From: Verrucomicrobiota bacterium
GTDB taxonomy: Bacteria > Verrucomicrobiota > Verrucomicrobiia > Opitutales > UBA953
Reading direction: 5' to 3'
Assembly (NCBI GenBank): GCA_015061905.1
Contig: SUVQ01000004.1
Coordinates: forward strand, 124,001-188,000
DNA: 64,000 bases
The notes beneath the pieces were generated by a model that was not told where the DNA came from, ran no database searches, and saw nothing but the letters and a program-made list of their open reading frames with translations. Positions 18,356-27,010 of this stretch are shown here, piece by piece (the first letter of the stretch is position 1; the number at the start of each line of letters is the position of its first letter). A program made the position numbers and the translations under genes.

Positions 18356-19552
18356 ATGCAATCCCGCATCAAAGAATACATCGTCTTCGGCATTGCCGCC
18401 GCCGCCGTTCTCGTTGCGTTTCTTTTCGCATTCAACGGCGTTTCCGCCGAAGATAAGAACGAAGAAAAACCGGCGCGTTCCGTTCCCGCCGAAGCAAGTG
18501 CCGAGATCGGAGACGAAGACCTTTCGGAAACGGAATTGATTTCTCCGGAAGAACTCGAAGCTCTTTTAGCTTCAAGTTATTTTGCCGCTAAAACGGAAGC
18601 TCCCGCCGCCAATATTCCCGCCGGAAGCGTTCCCGCCGCGAAAGCTCCCGCTCCGAAATTAGCCCGCGTTCCCGCGAAGGCTCCGCGCCCGGCAATTAAA
18701 AAATTTTCCTGCGCCGGGCAAATTTGCATCGACGCCGATTCCGGCGAAGTGCTTTCCGCACGTAATGCGGATGTGCGGCATCCGCCCGCAAGCGTAACGA
18801 AACTGATGACGCTTTTCATTACGCTCGATGCGGTGAAAGCCGGGAAAATCGAACTCTCGACGCCCGTCAAGGCAAGTTTGCGGGCTCAGCAAATGGGCGG
18901 CACGCAGGTGCATCTCGCCGCCGGAGAAGTGCACAGCGTCGACGATTTGCTTTACGCGCTGATGTTGCAATCGGCAAATGACGCCGCCGTCGCGCTCGCG
19001 GAAGCGATTTGCGGGAACGTGGAAGATTTTGTCGTTGTAATGAATGCCAAAGCTCGGGAACTGGGCTTGAAAAATACCGTGTTTTCAACGCCGCACGGCT
19101 TGCCGGTTTCCAAAAAAGACCGCGCCGCCGGAAAAAAAACGGACATGACGACGGCGGCGGACTTGGCAAAGCTTTCCCGTATTCTGATAAAAACGCATCC
19201 GGGAATTTTTCGTTACAGCGCGTCAAAGGCAAAAGTATTTCGCGAATACAGCTTGAAGACGAAGCCGCTCCCGATGGGAAACCACAATAAACTTTTGCGG
19301 ACTTTTCCGGGTTGCGACGGGCTTAAAACCGGCTGGACCAATGCCGGCGCGTCGATTGTAACAACGGCATCGCGCGGGAATCGCCGCGTTATCGCCGTCG
19401 TGCTCGGCGGAATCGTTCCCGGCGCACAAAAGGGAAGCGTGGACGCAAAAGCCTCTCAGCGGGAACGCAATCAGCGCGCCGCCGAGCTCATGTTTGCCGG
19501 TTTGAAAAAATTGGGCGTGCTCGAATACGAGCCGACTCCGCAACAACCTTAA
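18356..19552 (+). CDS. D-alanyl-D-alanine carboxypeptidase (peptidase S11, PBP5-type)
   Basis: 398 residues. It trims the terminal D-Ala of peptidoglycan stem peptides in the periplasm. The three active-site motifs are present: SxxK in PASVTKLMT, SxN in QSANDAA, and KTG in DGLKTGWTN. An N-terminal signal anchor (YIVFGIAAAAVLVAFLFAF) is followed by an unusually long acidic then Ala/Pro-rich linker (about residues 28-115) before the catalytic domain. The usual C-terminal beta domain of PBP5 is absent or very short. Confidence 0.92.
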   Translation: MQSRIKEYIVFGIAAAAVLVAFLFAFNGVSAEDKNEEKPARSVPAEASAEIGDEDLSETELISPEELEALLASSYFAAKTEAPAANIPAGSVPAAKAPAPKLARVPAKAPRPAIKKFSCAGQICIDADSGEVLSARNADVRHPPASVTKLMTLFITLDAVKAGKIELSTPVKASLRAQQMGGTQVHLAAGEVHSVDDLLYALMLQSANDAAVALAEAICGNVEDFVVVMNAKARELGLKNTVFSTPHGLPVSKKDRAAGKKTDMTTAADLAKLSRILIKTHPGIFRYSASKAKVFREYSLKTKPLPMGNHNKLLRTFPGCDGLKTGWTNAGASIVTTASRGNRRVIAVVLGGIVPGAQKGSVDAKASQRERNQRAAELMFAGLKKLGVLEYEPTPQQP

Positions 19553-19571
19553 TCGTTCTCTTTTTTTTAAG

Positions 19572-20396
19572 ATGAAATTTTTCCGATTTTTATTCGTGGC
19601 GTTTGTCCTTTTGGGGGCATCTTCTCTTGTCGCGCAGGACGATTTTCGCCGCCTTTCTCCGTCGGATGCGGAAAAGGTGCTTTCCGAGTTTCGCGCCTAC
19701 CGCATGGCGGGGGATTTTTGCATGAAATTCGAAATCACGCATTACCTGCGCAAAAGCGACGAAACGGAATCCTGCACGGGAACGCTTTACGGAACTTGGG
19801 AAAAAGACGCTCCCGTTCTTCGCATCGAATTAGAGCAGGGCGACGTGAAAAAATCCTTCCTCCTGCGCGGCGGGAACGCTCCGGAGCTTTGGACATTGGA
19901 CGCGGAAAATCGCCCCGTGCGCATGGACAAAAATTCGACGGAACCGTTTTTTGAGCGTTTGATTTTTACGCCGTTTGAATTGCAGACGCCGTTCGTTTAC
20001 TGGGAAAACGCCGCCTACGAGCGCACCAAGCGTTTCCGCGGGCGCCCCGTTCACTTTTTTAAAATGACGCCGCCGGAAACTTTCCGCGCCGAAAATCCGG
20101 AAATCGCGTATGTGCGCATCGGCTTTGACCGCGTTTACAACGCACTCGTTTCCGCTGAAATTTTCGGCACGGACGGAAAACTGAAAAAAACATTTTCGCT
20201 TTCCCGCGTCCAAAAAGTGCAGGAACAATACACAATTCGCGAGCTCGAGTTGCGCGACGACACGACGCGCGACAAGGACGAATTTGTCGTCGTGGCGGCG
20301 GCGTTAAATTTACGCTTCCCGCGCACGATTTTTTCTCCGGAAAATCTTTCCGAGCCGGCTCCTTACGTTCCCGCTTCGCTTTTTGAGCAACTTTAG
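19572..20396 (+). CDS. LolA-like outer-membrane lipoprotein-sorting domain protein
   Basis: 274 residues with a signal peptide (FRFLFVAFVLLGASSLVAQ). The body has the pattern of the LolA/LolB-like half-barrel: LSEFRAYRMAGDFCMKFEI at the start, CTGTLYGTWEKDAPVLRIEL, then GRPVHFFKMTPP and a late RVQKVQEQYTIRELEL. Members bind acyl chains in the periplasm and several are annotated as outer membrane lipoprotein-sorting proteins. Assignment is by pattern only. It follows the DD-carboxypeptidase by 19 bases. Confidence 0.6.
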   Translation: MKFFRFLFVAFVLLGASSLVAQDDFRRLSPSDAEKVLSEFRAYRMAGDFCMKFEITHYLRKSDETESCTGTLYGTWEKDAPVLRIELEQGDVKKSFLLRGGNAPELWTLDAENRPVRMDKNSTEPFFERLIFTPFELQTPFVYWENAAYERTKRFRGRPVHFFKMTPPETFRAENPEIAYVRIGFDRVYNALVSAEIFGTDGKLKKTFSLSRVQKVQEQYTIRELELRDDTTRDKDEFVVVAAALNLRFPRTIFSPENLSEPAPYVPASLFEQL

Positions 20397-20409
20397 CCGT
20401 CGCGTTTCC

Positions 20410-20444
20410 AAGCCCGCGCTTGCGTTGCGGGAACGCACGGGCTT
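20410..20444. other. Hairpin carrying the GGGAACG word ahead of the M24 peptidase
   Basis: AAGCCCG (20410-20416) pairs with CGGGCTT (20438-20444). Inside, TGCGTT (20421-20426) pairs with AACGCA (20432-20437), whose arm holds GCGGGAACGCA. It overlaps the promoter suggested at 20420-20449 and lacks a T-run, so it is either a weak terminator or a control structure. Confidence 0.45.
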
Positions 20445-20449
20445 ATACT
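20420..20449 (+). promoter_or_regulatory. Probable sigma70-type promoter for the M24 peptidase
   Basis: TTGCGT (20420-20425), 18-base spacer, TATACT (20444-20449). The ATG at 20460 is only ten bases after the -10 box and has no Shine-Dalgarno sequence, so the transcript may be nearly leaderless. Confidence 0.45.
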
Positions 20450-20459
20450 GTGGCGCAAT

Positions 20460-21629
20460 ATGGCTACAGCAAAAATTTCTTCCAAATCCAAAAAAAGCAA
20501 AGACGTTCTTCTCTACGCATCTCCGAATAATTCGGCAGACATGCGTTGGTTTACGAAATTCAGCTGCGGGGACGCATTTATCGCCTTTACGGCGAAAGGT
20601 AAAAAAATCGCGGCGATTACCTTGCTCGAAATCGTGCGCTTCCGCAAAGAATCCGGCTTTGATGTCGTTTTGGATTTGGGCGCGGAGCTTGCCAAATTGC
20701 GCGAGACGAATCCGTCCGCAAACATGCCGGAACTCATCGCGTATTTTGCAAAAAAATACAAAGTATCGTCGTGGAGCGTTCCCGCCGATTTCCCCGCCGG
20801 GCTTTTTGTAAAACTGCATCAGCTCGGCGTAAAGCTTTCCGTCGGCGCGACGCCGTTTTTCCCCCAACGCGTAATCAAAACCGAAGAAGAACTCGAAATG
20901 ATTCGCGCCGGAAATCGCGCTTCCTGTGCCGGTTTTAAGGCGGTGGAAAAAATTTTGAAGGAATCGAAAATCGACAAAAAAGGTTTTCTGAATTATCAGG
21001 GCAAAACGCTGACTTCCGAAATCCTCCGCGCCGCAATCGAGCACGCGTGTCTGGACGCGGGCGGAATCAACGTCGAAGGTCTGATCGCCGCCGCCGGCGA
21101 CCAAGGCGTGGACTGCCACTGCTCCGGCTTCGGGCCGATTCGGGCGAACGAACTCATCGTTTGCGACATTTTCCCGCGGATCGCCGCTACCGGCTATTTC
21201 GGCGACATGACGCGCACTTACCTCAAAGGCAAGGCTTCGCCGGAACAACGCGCTTTGGTCGCGGCTGTGAAAAAAGCTCACGACAAGGCGATTGCCGCCG
21301 TTCGCGCCGGCGTTCCCGGCTACGATATTTACAAAGGAACCGTCGAGTTTTTTGCCGAATCCGGCTACAAAACCGGCGTTGTCGACGGCGTGCCGACCGG
21401 ATTTTTCCACGGGCTGGGACACGGTGTCGGGCTTGATGTTCACGAAGCTCCGAATCTCGGCGGGCGTAGCGTGATGACGGAGCCTCTGCGCGAAAACATG
21501 GTCGTTACGATTGAGCCGGGGCTGTATTATCCGGGAATCGGCGGTTGCCGCATCGAGGATGTCGTTGTCGTGCGCAAGGACGGTTGCGAATTGCTTTCTA
21601 AGCATCCGTATAAATGGGAAATTGCTTAA
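20460..21629 (+). CDS. M24 family aminopeptidase (Xaa-Pro type)
   Basis: 389 residues with an N-terminal creatinase-like domain and a C-terminal pita-bread metallopeptidase. The five metal ligands are visible: Asp in VCDIFPR, Asp in FGDMTRTY, His in HGLGHGVGLDVHE, Glu in TIEPGLYY and Glu in CRIEDVVV. The overall length fits Xaa-Pro aminopeptidases or dipeptidases rather than methionine aminopeptidase. It probably works in the cytoplasm, since no signal peptide is seen. Confidence 0.9.
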   Translation: MATAKISSKSKKSKDVLLYASPNNSADMRWFTKFSCGDAFIAFTAKGKKIAAITLLEIVRFRKESGFDVVLDLGAELAKLRETNPSANMPELIAYFAKKYKVSSWSVPADFPAGLFVKLHQLGVKLSVGATPFFPQRVIKTEEELEMIRAGNRASCAGFKAVEKILKESKIDKKGFLNYQGKTLTSEILRAAIEHACLDAGGINVEGLIAAAGDQGVDCHCSGFGPIRANELIVCDIFPRIAATGYFGDMTRTYLKGKASPEQRALVAAVKKAHDKAIAAVRAGVPGYDIYKGTVEFFAESGYKTGVVDGVPTGFFHGLGHGVGLDVHEAPNLGGRSVMTEPLRENMVVTIEPGLYYPGIGGCRIEDVVVVRKDGCELLSKHPYKWEIA

Positions 21630-21685
21630 GCGAGAGTCGGAAACGAGAAATGCCGGAGGCGTTCCCGTTTCCGGTTTTATGAAAA

Positions 21686-21970
21686 ATGCGCGCGGGAACG
21701 CACAGTAGTATTATCGATGCGGCGGAATCGCTGATTGCGAAGTTGGATCGTGTCTGTCGTGTATCTTGCGGCGTGATACGTGCGAATGCGCGTTCCCGCT
21801 CCCGCACGATAAAAATTTTGGCGTTGAAGGGCGGTTGGCGTTTGACGGTCGTCGCCAAAAACGCGAAGCAGGAATTTCACCTTTTCGATGTTTCTTTGCC
21901 CGAACTCGAAAAAATTTTATCGGAACGCGAATTTGATTCTTTCGAGAAAATTCTCCCGAAAGAATCTTAG
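21686..21970 (+). CDS. Small protein of unknown function
   Basis: 94 residues if the ATG at 21686 is used. The second half (ALKGGWRLTVVAKNAKQEFH, then DVSLPELEKIL) looks like a real folded protein with strand-helix alternation, but no family is recognised. The first 30 residues overlap a GCGGGAACGC word and are less convincing; a later GTG (21772) could be the real start. The gap to the next gene is 45 bases, so it may share a transcript with the HhH protein and ymdB. Confidence 0.5.
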   Translation: MRAGTHSSIIDAAESLIAKLDRVCRVSCGVIRANARSRSRTIKILALKGGWRLTVVAKNAKQEFHLFDVSLPELEKILSEREFDSFEKILPKES

Positions 21971-22015
21971 CCGTTTTCTTTGTTTTATTTTTCAAAAATT
22001 AAAAATTTTCCTCCG

Positions 22016-22300
22016 ATGCGAGAACCCAAGAAAAAGGCGGATTTAGAAGCTCTGCGAAGCGCGTTTATGCGCGTGCCGCACATGCCGGTCGCGGTCGCGC
22101 GCTATTTGCTGGATGCCGGATACACGGATTTGTTTCAGCTTTCCGGTCGCTCGGCGGAATCTTTGCTCGCGGAGATTCGCAAACACGATTTTCTTGCCGA
22201 CGCAAAAACGGTGCTACCGGCGTTGCGCCTCGCAATTTATTTTTCCGAAAATCAAAGCGCGCCGGATAAATCGCTACTTAATCTTCACGCGTGGGAATAA
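22016..22300 (+). CDS. Small helix-hairpin-helix protein (Cdd1-like)
   Basis: 94 residues. VPHMPVAVARYLLDAGYTDL is a helix-hairpin-helix-like segment, followed by LSGRSAESLLAEIRKH and the typical tail LPALRLAIYFSENQ. This order fits the Cdd1 family (Pfam 'pathogenicity locus'), small proteins likely to bind DNA or RNA; their function is not known. ATG at 22016 is preceded by TTTTCCTCCG with no good ribosome site. ymdB follows after 22 bases. Confidence 0.7.
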   Translation: MREPKKKADLEALRSAFMRVPHMPVAVARYLLDAGYTDLFQLSGRSAESLLAEIRKHDFLADAKTVLPALRLAIYFSENQSAPDKSLLNLHAWE

Positions 22301-22322
22301 CTGAAACTTCCGCATTTTTGTT

Positions 22323-23105
22323 ATGAAAAAAATTCTTTTTTTGGGCGATGTCGTCGGTGCTCCCGGCAGAAAATTTCTGATGGAAAATCTTGCGCAAATC
22401 CGCGCGGGAACGCAGGCGGATTTCGTCATTGTCAACGGCGAGAACGCGGCGGCGGGTTCCGGGATAAACGCGTCCATCGCACGGGATTTTGTCGCATCCG
22501 GTGTCGATGCGCTGACTTTGGGCGACCATACTTGGGATCAGCGCGGCTTTGAAAACGAGCTTCCGAAATTGGAGAAAATTTGCCGCCCGGCGAATTTGCC
22601 GGAAGAAAACCCCGGCGCGACGCACTTGATTTTAACTTCGCCCGACGGCTTCCGGCTTCTTGTTTTTACCGTTCTCGGGCAAACTTTCATGGGACCGAAA
22701 ACTGCGTGCCCGTTTCGTTGCGCGGAGAAAAAACTGACGGAACTCGCGGGAACGTTCGATGCTGCCTTTGTTGAAATTCACGCCGAGGCGACTTCCGAAA
22801 AAGTTGCCTTCGGGCGTTTTCTTGACGGGCGCGCCGCGGCGGTCGTCGGCTCGCACACGCACGTTCCCACGGCGGACGAATGTATTTTGCCTGCGGGAAC
22901 GGCGTATCAAACCGATGCCGGAATGTGCGGACCGCATTCGGGCGTAATCGGGCGCGAAACGCAAGCCGTGCTCGGTCGTTTTCTCGACGGGCGTCCCCGC
23001 CGTTTCGAAATTGCGGAAGGCGAAGTGCAACTCAACGGTTGCCTGATTACTTACGACGAAACGCTGAAAAAATCCGTCGCAATCGAGCGCTTCCGCCTGT
23101 CGTAA
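22323..23105 (+). CDS. ymdB: YmdB-family metallophosphoesterase
   Basis: 260 residues. LFLGDVVG, NGENAAAGSGI and GDHTWDQ are the metal-binding motifs of the YmdB (TIGR00282) phosphoesterases. Further ligands are in VEIHAEATSEK (a conserved H-AEATSEK segment) and VGSHTHVPTAD. In Bacillus, YmdB is a cAMP phosphodiesterase that affects gene expression and biofilm. The catalytic core is complete here. In many genomes it neighbours rny (RNase Y), but not here. Confidence 0.92.
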   Translation: MKKILFLGDVVGAPGRKFLMENLAQIRAGTQADFVIVNGENAAAGSGINASIARDFVASGVDALTLGDHTWDQRGFENELPKLEKICRPANLPEENPGATHLILTSPDGFRLLVFTVLGQTFMGPKTACPFRCAEKKLTELAGTFDAAFVEIHAEATSEKVAFGRFLDGRAAAVVGSHTHVPTADECILPAGTAYQTDAGMCGPHSGVIGRETQAVLGRFLDGRPRRFEIAEGEVQLNGCLITYDETLKKSVAIERFRLS

Positions 23106-23276
23106 GCGAGGCAAGTCCGAAAACGGGAACGCTTCCTGATCGCTTAAGCGCATAATTAGTATAATTACAGGAGCGGCATTTCGTTTTTGTTCGGCGAAAA
23201 TTCGACTTTATTGCCCGATTGAAATCTATAGAATTTTGACCTTTTGCGATTTCTATGCAACTTTCGACTGACAAAA

Positions 23277-23296
23277 CCCTCTCCGCAGGGAGAGGC
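23277..23296 (+). other. Hairpin in the leader of the second PEP-CTERM gene
   Basis: CCTCTCC and its complement around GCA form a tight stem (about 23278-23295). The words resemble the first hairpin of the REP-like elements at 633 and 47282, so this may be a remnant of that family. Confidence 0.35.
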
Positions 23297-23332
23297 GGAC
23301 GTGCGTTTTTTCTGCCGAGTGCCGCCACGCTG

Positions 23333-25351
23333 ATGAAAAAGTATTTTCGTCTGTCCGGCGTGTTTGCGCTTTTTCTCTGCGTCGCGGATTCGGTTTTTGC
23401 AGAAGAATCTGTCGCATGGGACTTGTTTTCCGAAACGGGAACGTTGCCGCTGATTTCGGATGCTTCGTCTCCGGAAGACGAAATGAGAGGGATCGCCTAC
23501 GAGATGAAAAACATTCCGCGTGCCGCTGGCGGGAACGGGAAGAGTTCCGGCGGTATCAAACTTTTCTACGTCCCTACAAGCGGACTTTTAGCGGAGGAAG
23601 AACTCGAAGACCTTTGGAAGACGAGAAAACGAACATTCTCACCCGTTTCGGTTGCGCCGCTCACGGACTGGCATCGCTTCCTGCTCGGGCAGACGCGTCC
23701 GGGGCGCATAATCCGTCTTTTTTCGTCAAAAAAAGAAGAAGAGCAGAACGGAAACAAGAAGGCGGGAACGCAAAGCGGCGTTTCCAATCTCGAAACATTT
23801 AATTCGGGGGGGGCATCCCCCGGCAGTAGCCGTTCCCGCGAACTTTCGCTTCTTTCCGTCTCCTTCGGGAACGCTGCCGCTTACAGTGTAGCTCCGCTTG
23901 CAGAAGAAACGACAAATTCGGGTTTCGTTGACGAAAACGGAAAATATATTTCGCATGCCGGAGATGTTCTCGTTGCTTTCACCAGTAAAAACAACAACAG
24001 CGGAAAAAATCTGTGGGTTGAATTCACAGATAGCGGCGGAATTTTAACAGAACACAAACTCGACAATCCTCAAGGAGTATATTCCGATCCGTCAACAGCC
24101 GTTGTCGTTTTTAATCAGCATGAGGACTCAACAGGCACAGAACCCGTTTACGTTTACATCGGCGGTATCGTTACTCCCAAGGAAATTGTCATTGCGTCAG
24201 GGAATTATCAATTTATTCCGAAGCAAAACAGCGGGCAAAACACACCTCAAGACGGCTGGATCGGAGGTGAGGAGGGGAATCTTTGGGTTTGCTCCGGCGC
24301 GACGCTAACGCTTACGGATGACAATCAATACACCGGCGACACGTATATTTACGGAACCGTCAATCTTGAGGGAGAGCCTCTTGCAAAAAAAGATAATGAA
24401 ATTTATACAACGGACGAATTCGGGAACGTGTCTGTCGTAAGCGGTAAACTTGGAACCGGAGATGTTTTTGTTTATGATGGCGGCAATCTTACTATCGGGA
24501 CGTCTCACCTTAATAACAGTAGTCTCAATATTGAAGGCGGGAGCGTAGCGCTCGGAACACCTCTTCAGGATGAAAACGGAAATCTCCTCGCATATACTCT
24601 TTTGCAAACAGCTGCCGAGAATCACTCGGGAAATGCAGTTATCCGACTGGGAGCCGGCGGTAGCGGCGGCACACTCGACCTTACCGGAAGTTGGGCAAAC
24701 GGGCATTACGAGCTTTACAGCGGGACATTGATGTCTTCGGGAACGGAAGGGCATATTTCCGGAAAAATAGATATCGACATCGCCGCCGGAGATACGCTCG
24801 AAATTAAAGACATCATTTTCACACGAGACCTTTCTGCCGTAGAGCAACACACTCACACCGCGACCATCGCAAGCGGCGGTCAACTTTTACTCACCGGCTC
24901 GACGGACATTCGCCTCCACACCTTAGAGGTAACGCTGGAAAAACCGCAAGACGGCGAAGTCTGCGTCGTTCCCGTCGTTTTTGAGGCATATACATCCGGA
25001 GACGAAAAAGCTAATTTGGACGTTCAGGCATTGAATATTACGCTGGACGAGGAGACGCTTGAGGATTTGATTGCAGATTCTGCGGACGGAGACGGAGAAA
25101 GCAAGTATCAGATAATCTCCGTCAGCAACGCTCCCGATACCGATAAAATTTCCGACTACATTACAACAAACTTCACGACGGTTACAATCAACGGCGGTTC
25201 TATTTGGAATGCGAGAATTAACGATCAGGGGCAACTTATTCTTCTTTCGGAAATTCCAGAGCCGGCAACATTTGCATTGATGACGGGCTTGGTGTTCGTA
25301 GCCTTTGCGGGAACGCGCCGCCGCAGGTGCACACGTAATTTCGGTCGTTGA
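23333..25351 (+). CDS. Secreted PEP-CTERM protein 2
   Basis: 672 residues from the ATG at 23333, chosen because it starts a signal peptide (KKYFRLSGVFALFLCVADSVFA). The first 200 residues are unusual: Arg-rich, with several copies of the GGGAACG word, and not repeat-like. From about residue 215 the chain becomes a Gly/Thr/Asn-rich beta-repeat passenger. It ends in IPEPATFALMTGLVFVAFAG plus RRRR, a PEP-CTERM sorting tail. The TPR membrane protein at 25395 follows after 43 bases, so the two may be co-expressed. Confidence 0.82.
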   Translation: MKKYFRLSGVFALFLCVADSVFAEESVAWDLFSETGTLPLISDASSPEDEMRGIAYEMKNIPRAAGGNGKSSGGIKLFYVPTSGLLAEEELEDLWKTRKRTFSPVSVAPLTDWHRFLLGQTRPGRIIRLFSSKKEEEQNGNKKAGTQSGVSNLETFNSGGASPGSSRSRELSLLSVSFGNAAAYSVAPLAEETTNSGFVDENGKYISHAGDVLVAFTSKNNNSGKNLWVEFTDSGGILTEHKLDNPQGVYSDPSTAVVVFNQHEDSTGTEPVYVYIGGIVTPKEIVIASGNYQFIPKQNSGQNTPQDGWIGGEEGNLWVCSGATLTLTDDNQYTGDTYIYGTVNLEGEPLAKKDNEIYTTDEFGNVSVVSGKLGTGDVFVYDGGNLTIGTSHLNNSSLNIEGGSVALGTPLQDENGNLLAYTLLQTAAENHSGNAVIRLGAGGSGGTLDLTGSWANGHYELYSGTLMSSGTEGHISGKIDIDIAAGDTLEIKDIIFTRDLSAVEQHTHTATIASGGQLLLTGSTDIRLHTLEVTLEKPQDGEVCVVPVVFEAYTSGDEKANLDVQALNITLDEETLEDLIADSADGDGESKYQIISVSNAPDTDKISDYITTNFTTVTINGGSIWNARINDQGQLILLSEIPEPATFALMTGLVFVAFAGTRRRRCTRNFGR

Positions 25352-25394
25352 AATTACGAAAGATTGAAGTTCAAAAAAACGACAAGACGTGCGC

Positions 25395-27002
25395 ATGAAA
25401 ATTTCTGCCGAGGATTTTTTCGGTTTTGCCGAATACGGGCGCACGGCATCCGGAAAATGGACATTGCGACCGCGTTGGCGGCGTATCTTTTTTGCTTTGT
25501 CTGTGTTTTGTGCGGTAGCCTATCTGGTATTGGCTCTTTTTTTGTTTTTGCGGGAACGGAATTTACGCGAGTTGGAGGAAACGGAATTTTCCGATATGCT
25601 CGTGTATCCGTTTTCCGAAAATATTCGCCGGATGCAGCACAAACGCTACTCGAATGCGCTGATTGAATGTGCGAAGCACAGCAAAGATCCGTATAAAACG
25701 CTCAACCTTGTTCAACAAGGACTTATGCAGGATTCTACCCAGCCGGACGGGCGCATTTTTTATTCGTATGTTCTCTTTCTGCAACGGCGTTCCCGCGATG
25801 CGTTGGAATTTCTGCGCGAGGGATTGGAAAATGAGCGAGAGCTCACTCACCCGGAATACGTGCGTTTTTTTACCCGGCAATGCGCCGCTCATTTCGAAGA
25901 CAGCCTCCTGATAGAAGCAGCAAATACTTTTGCCGGGCACGAGAAAATATCTCCCCAAAATTGTTTTGTGCTTTGTGCGGGTGCCGCTCAGGCGGAAATT
26001 GCGACCAGGCGTTTTGCGGATGCAGAAAAACGGCTGAACACAGCTCCCCTCGCGGGAACGTTCAGTGCGGAATTTTTGTCCGCACGCATGGCGCGGGAAC
26101 GCGGTGATGTTCGCGCGTCTGCGGAAATTTTGCTGAAACTGCGTAAGCGCGTCGATTCTCCGGAGCCGGATATTGAGCTCGCTGAGGATTTGCACTCCCT
26201 CGGAAAAGACAAAACCGCACTTCGTTTTTTGGATTCTGCCCGAACGCGGGCAAAAGATTCTCCCGCAATGCTCGTGCGCATTATTGACGTATTGGCGAAA
26301 ATTGACCTTGCTTCCGCGCGGGAACGAAAAAGCGAAGCGGAAAAGGATTTTTTCAAACGTTACGGAAATTCCCCCGAAGCCCTCGAACAATTCGCCATGT
26401 TTGCCGCAAATCGCAGCGAAGCGGAGAACGTGGAGCGTTGTCTTCGGAAAGCAAAAAAAGAGGCATTCATCAACCTGCCGGAATTTATTTTAATTCATCT
26501 CGAAACGCTCTTGCGCTGTGGGGAGGCGGAAAAAGCCAAAGCAGAACTCGACGAGATTTTCCGCGAAAAACCGGGTTGGTTTTCCGAAAAGAAAACAATC
26601 CTTTCGGGGATTCGCGCCGTCGCACTTTATGCAAGCGGGAACGAGAAGCTCGGACAAATATTTCTCCATGCCGCCCGGACGAGCGCGGAACTGACCGTTT
26701 CTCAAACCGTGGCACTCGCACGGATGCTTGAAGACAGCGGGCACGCGGGAACGGCTTTACGTTTTTTGGAGGCGCGAAAAGAAATCGACCCGAAAAATCC
26801 GGCACTGTTGTGCGCCGTTTTGGAGCACGCTGTGCGGCAAAAAGATTCTGCGACATTTGTGCGTTATGCACCGCAACTTGCCGAATCTCGCCGAGTGTCG
26901 CGCAAACGGCTCATGGAATTTTTGAACTTTGCAGAAAGCGATCACCTTGTCTTTTATGAAGAACAAAGCGAGCTTTCCGATTTTTTCAAAAGTATGCTTT
27001 AG
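25395..27002 (+). CDS. TPR-type membrane protein, paralogue 2
   Basis: 535 residues from the ATG at 25395, selected by alignment with paralogue 1 at 16648 (MKISAEDFFGFAEYGR against MKFSNSEFLGFATYAR). A single membrane helix (about residues 30-53, ending LVLALFLFL) is followed by helical repeats: RRSRDALEFLREGLENE, GEAEKAKAELDEIF and SGHAGTALRFLEARKEIDPKN. It shares the whole layout of the paralogue, including the C-terminal TFVRYAPQLAESRRVSR matching VLVRYLPPLLETRRPPR. The stop is only eight bases from the convergent hemL stop, with no room for a terminator between. Confidence 0.75.
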   Translation: MKISAEDFFGFAEYGRTASGKWTLRPRWRRIFFALSVFCAVAYLVLALFLFLRERNLRELEETEFSDMLVYPFSENIRRMQHKRYSNALIECAKHSKDPYKTLNLVQQGLMQDSTQPDGRIFYSYVLFLQRRSRDALEFLREGLENERELTHPEYVRFFTRQCAAHFEDSLLIEAANTFAGHEKISPQNCFVLCAGAAQAEIATRRFADAEKRLNTAPLAGTFSAEFLSARMARERGDVRASAEILLKLRKRVDSPEPDIELAEDLHSLGKDKTALRFLDSARTRAKDSPAMLVRIIDVLAKIDLASARERKSEAEKDFFKRYGNSPEALEQFAMFAANRSEAENVERCLRKAKKEAFINLPEFILIHLETLLRCGEAEKAKAELDEIFREKPGWFSEKKTILSGIRAVALYASGNEKLGQIFLHAARTSAELTVSQTVALARMLEDSGHAGTALRFLEARKEIDPKNPALLCAVLEHAVRQKDSATFVRYAPQLAESRRVSRKRLMEFLNFAESDHLVFYEEQSELSDFFKSML

Positions 27003-27010
27003 ACGAATTT

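Noticed and set aside
20310-21605. A 431-codon open frame antisense to the M24 peptidase
   Set aside because: The plus-strand gene has all five metal ligands. The antisense frame is a by-product of codon bias.
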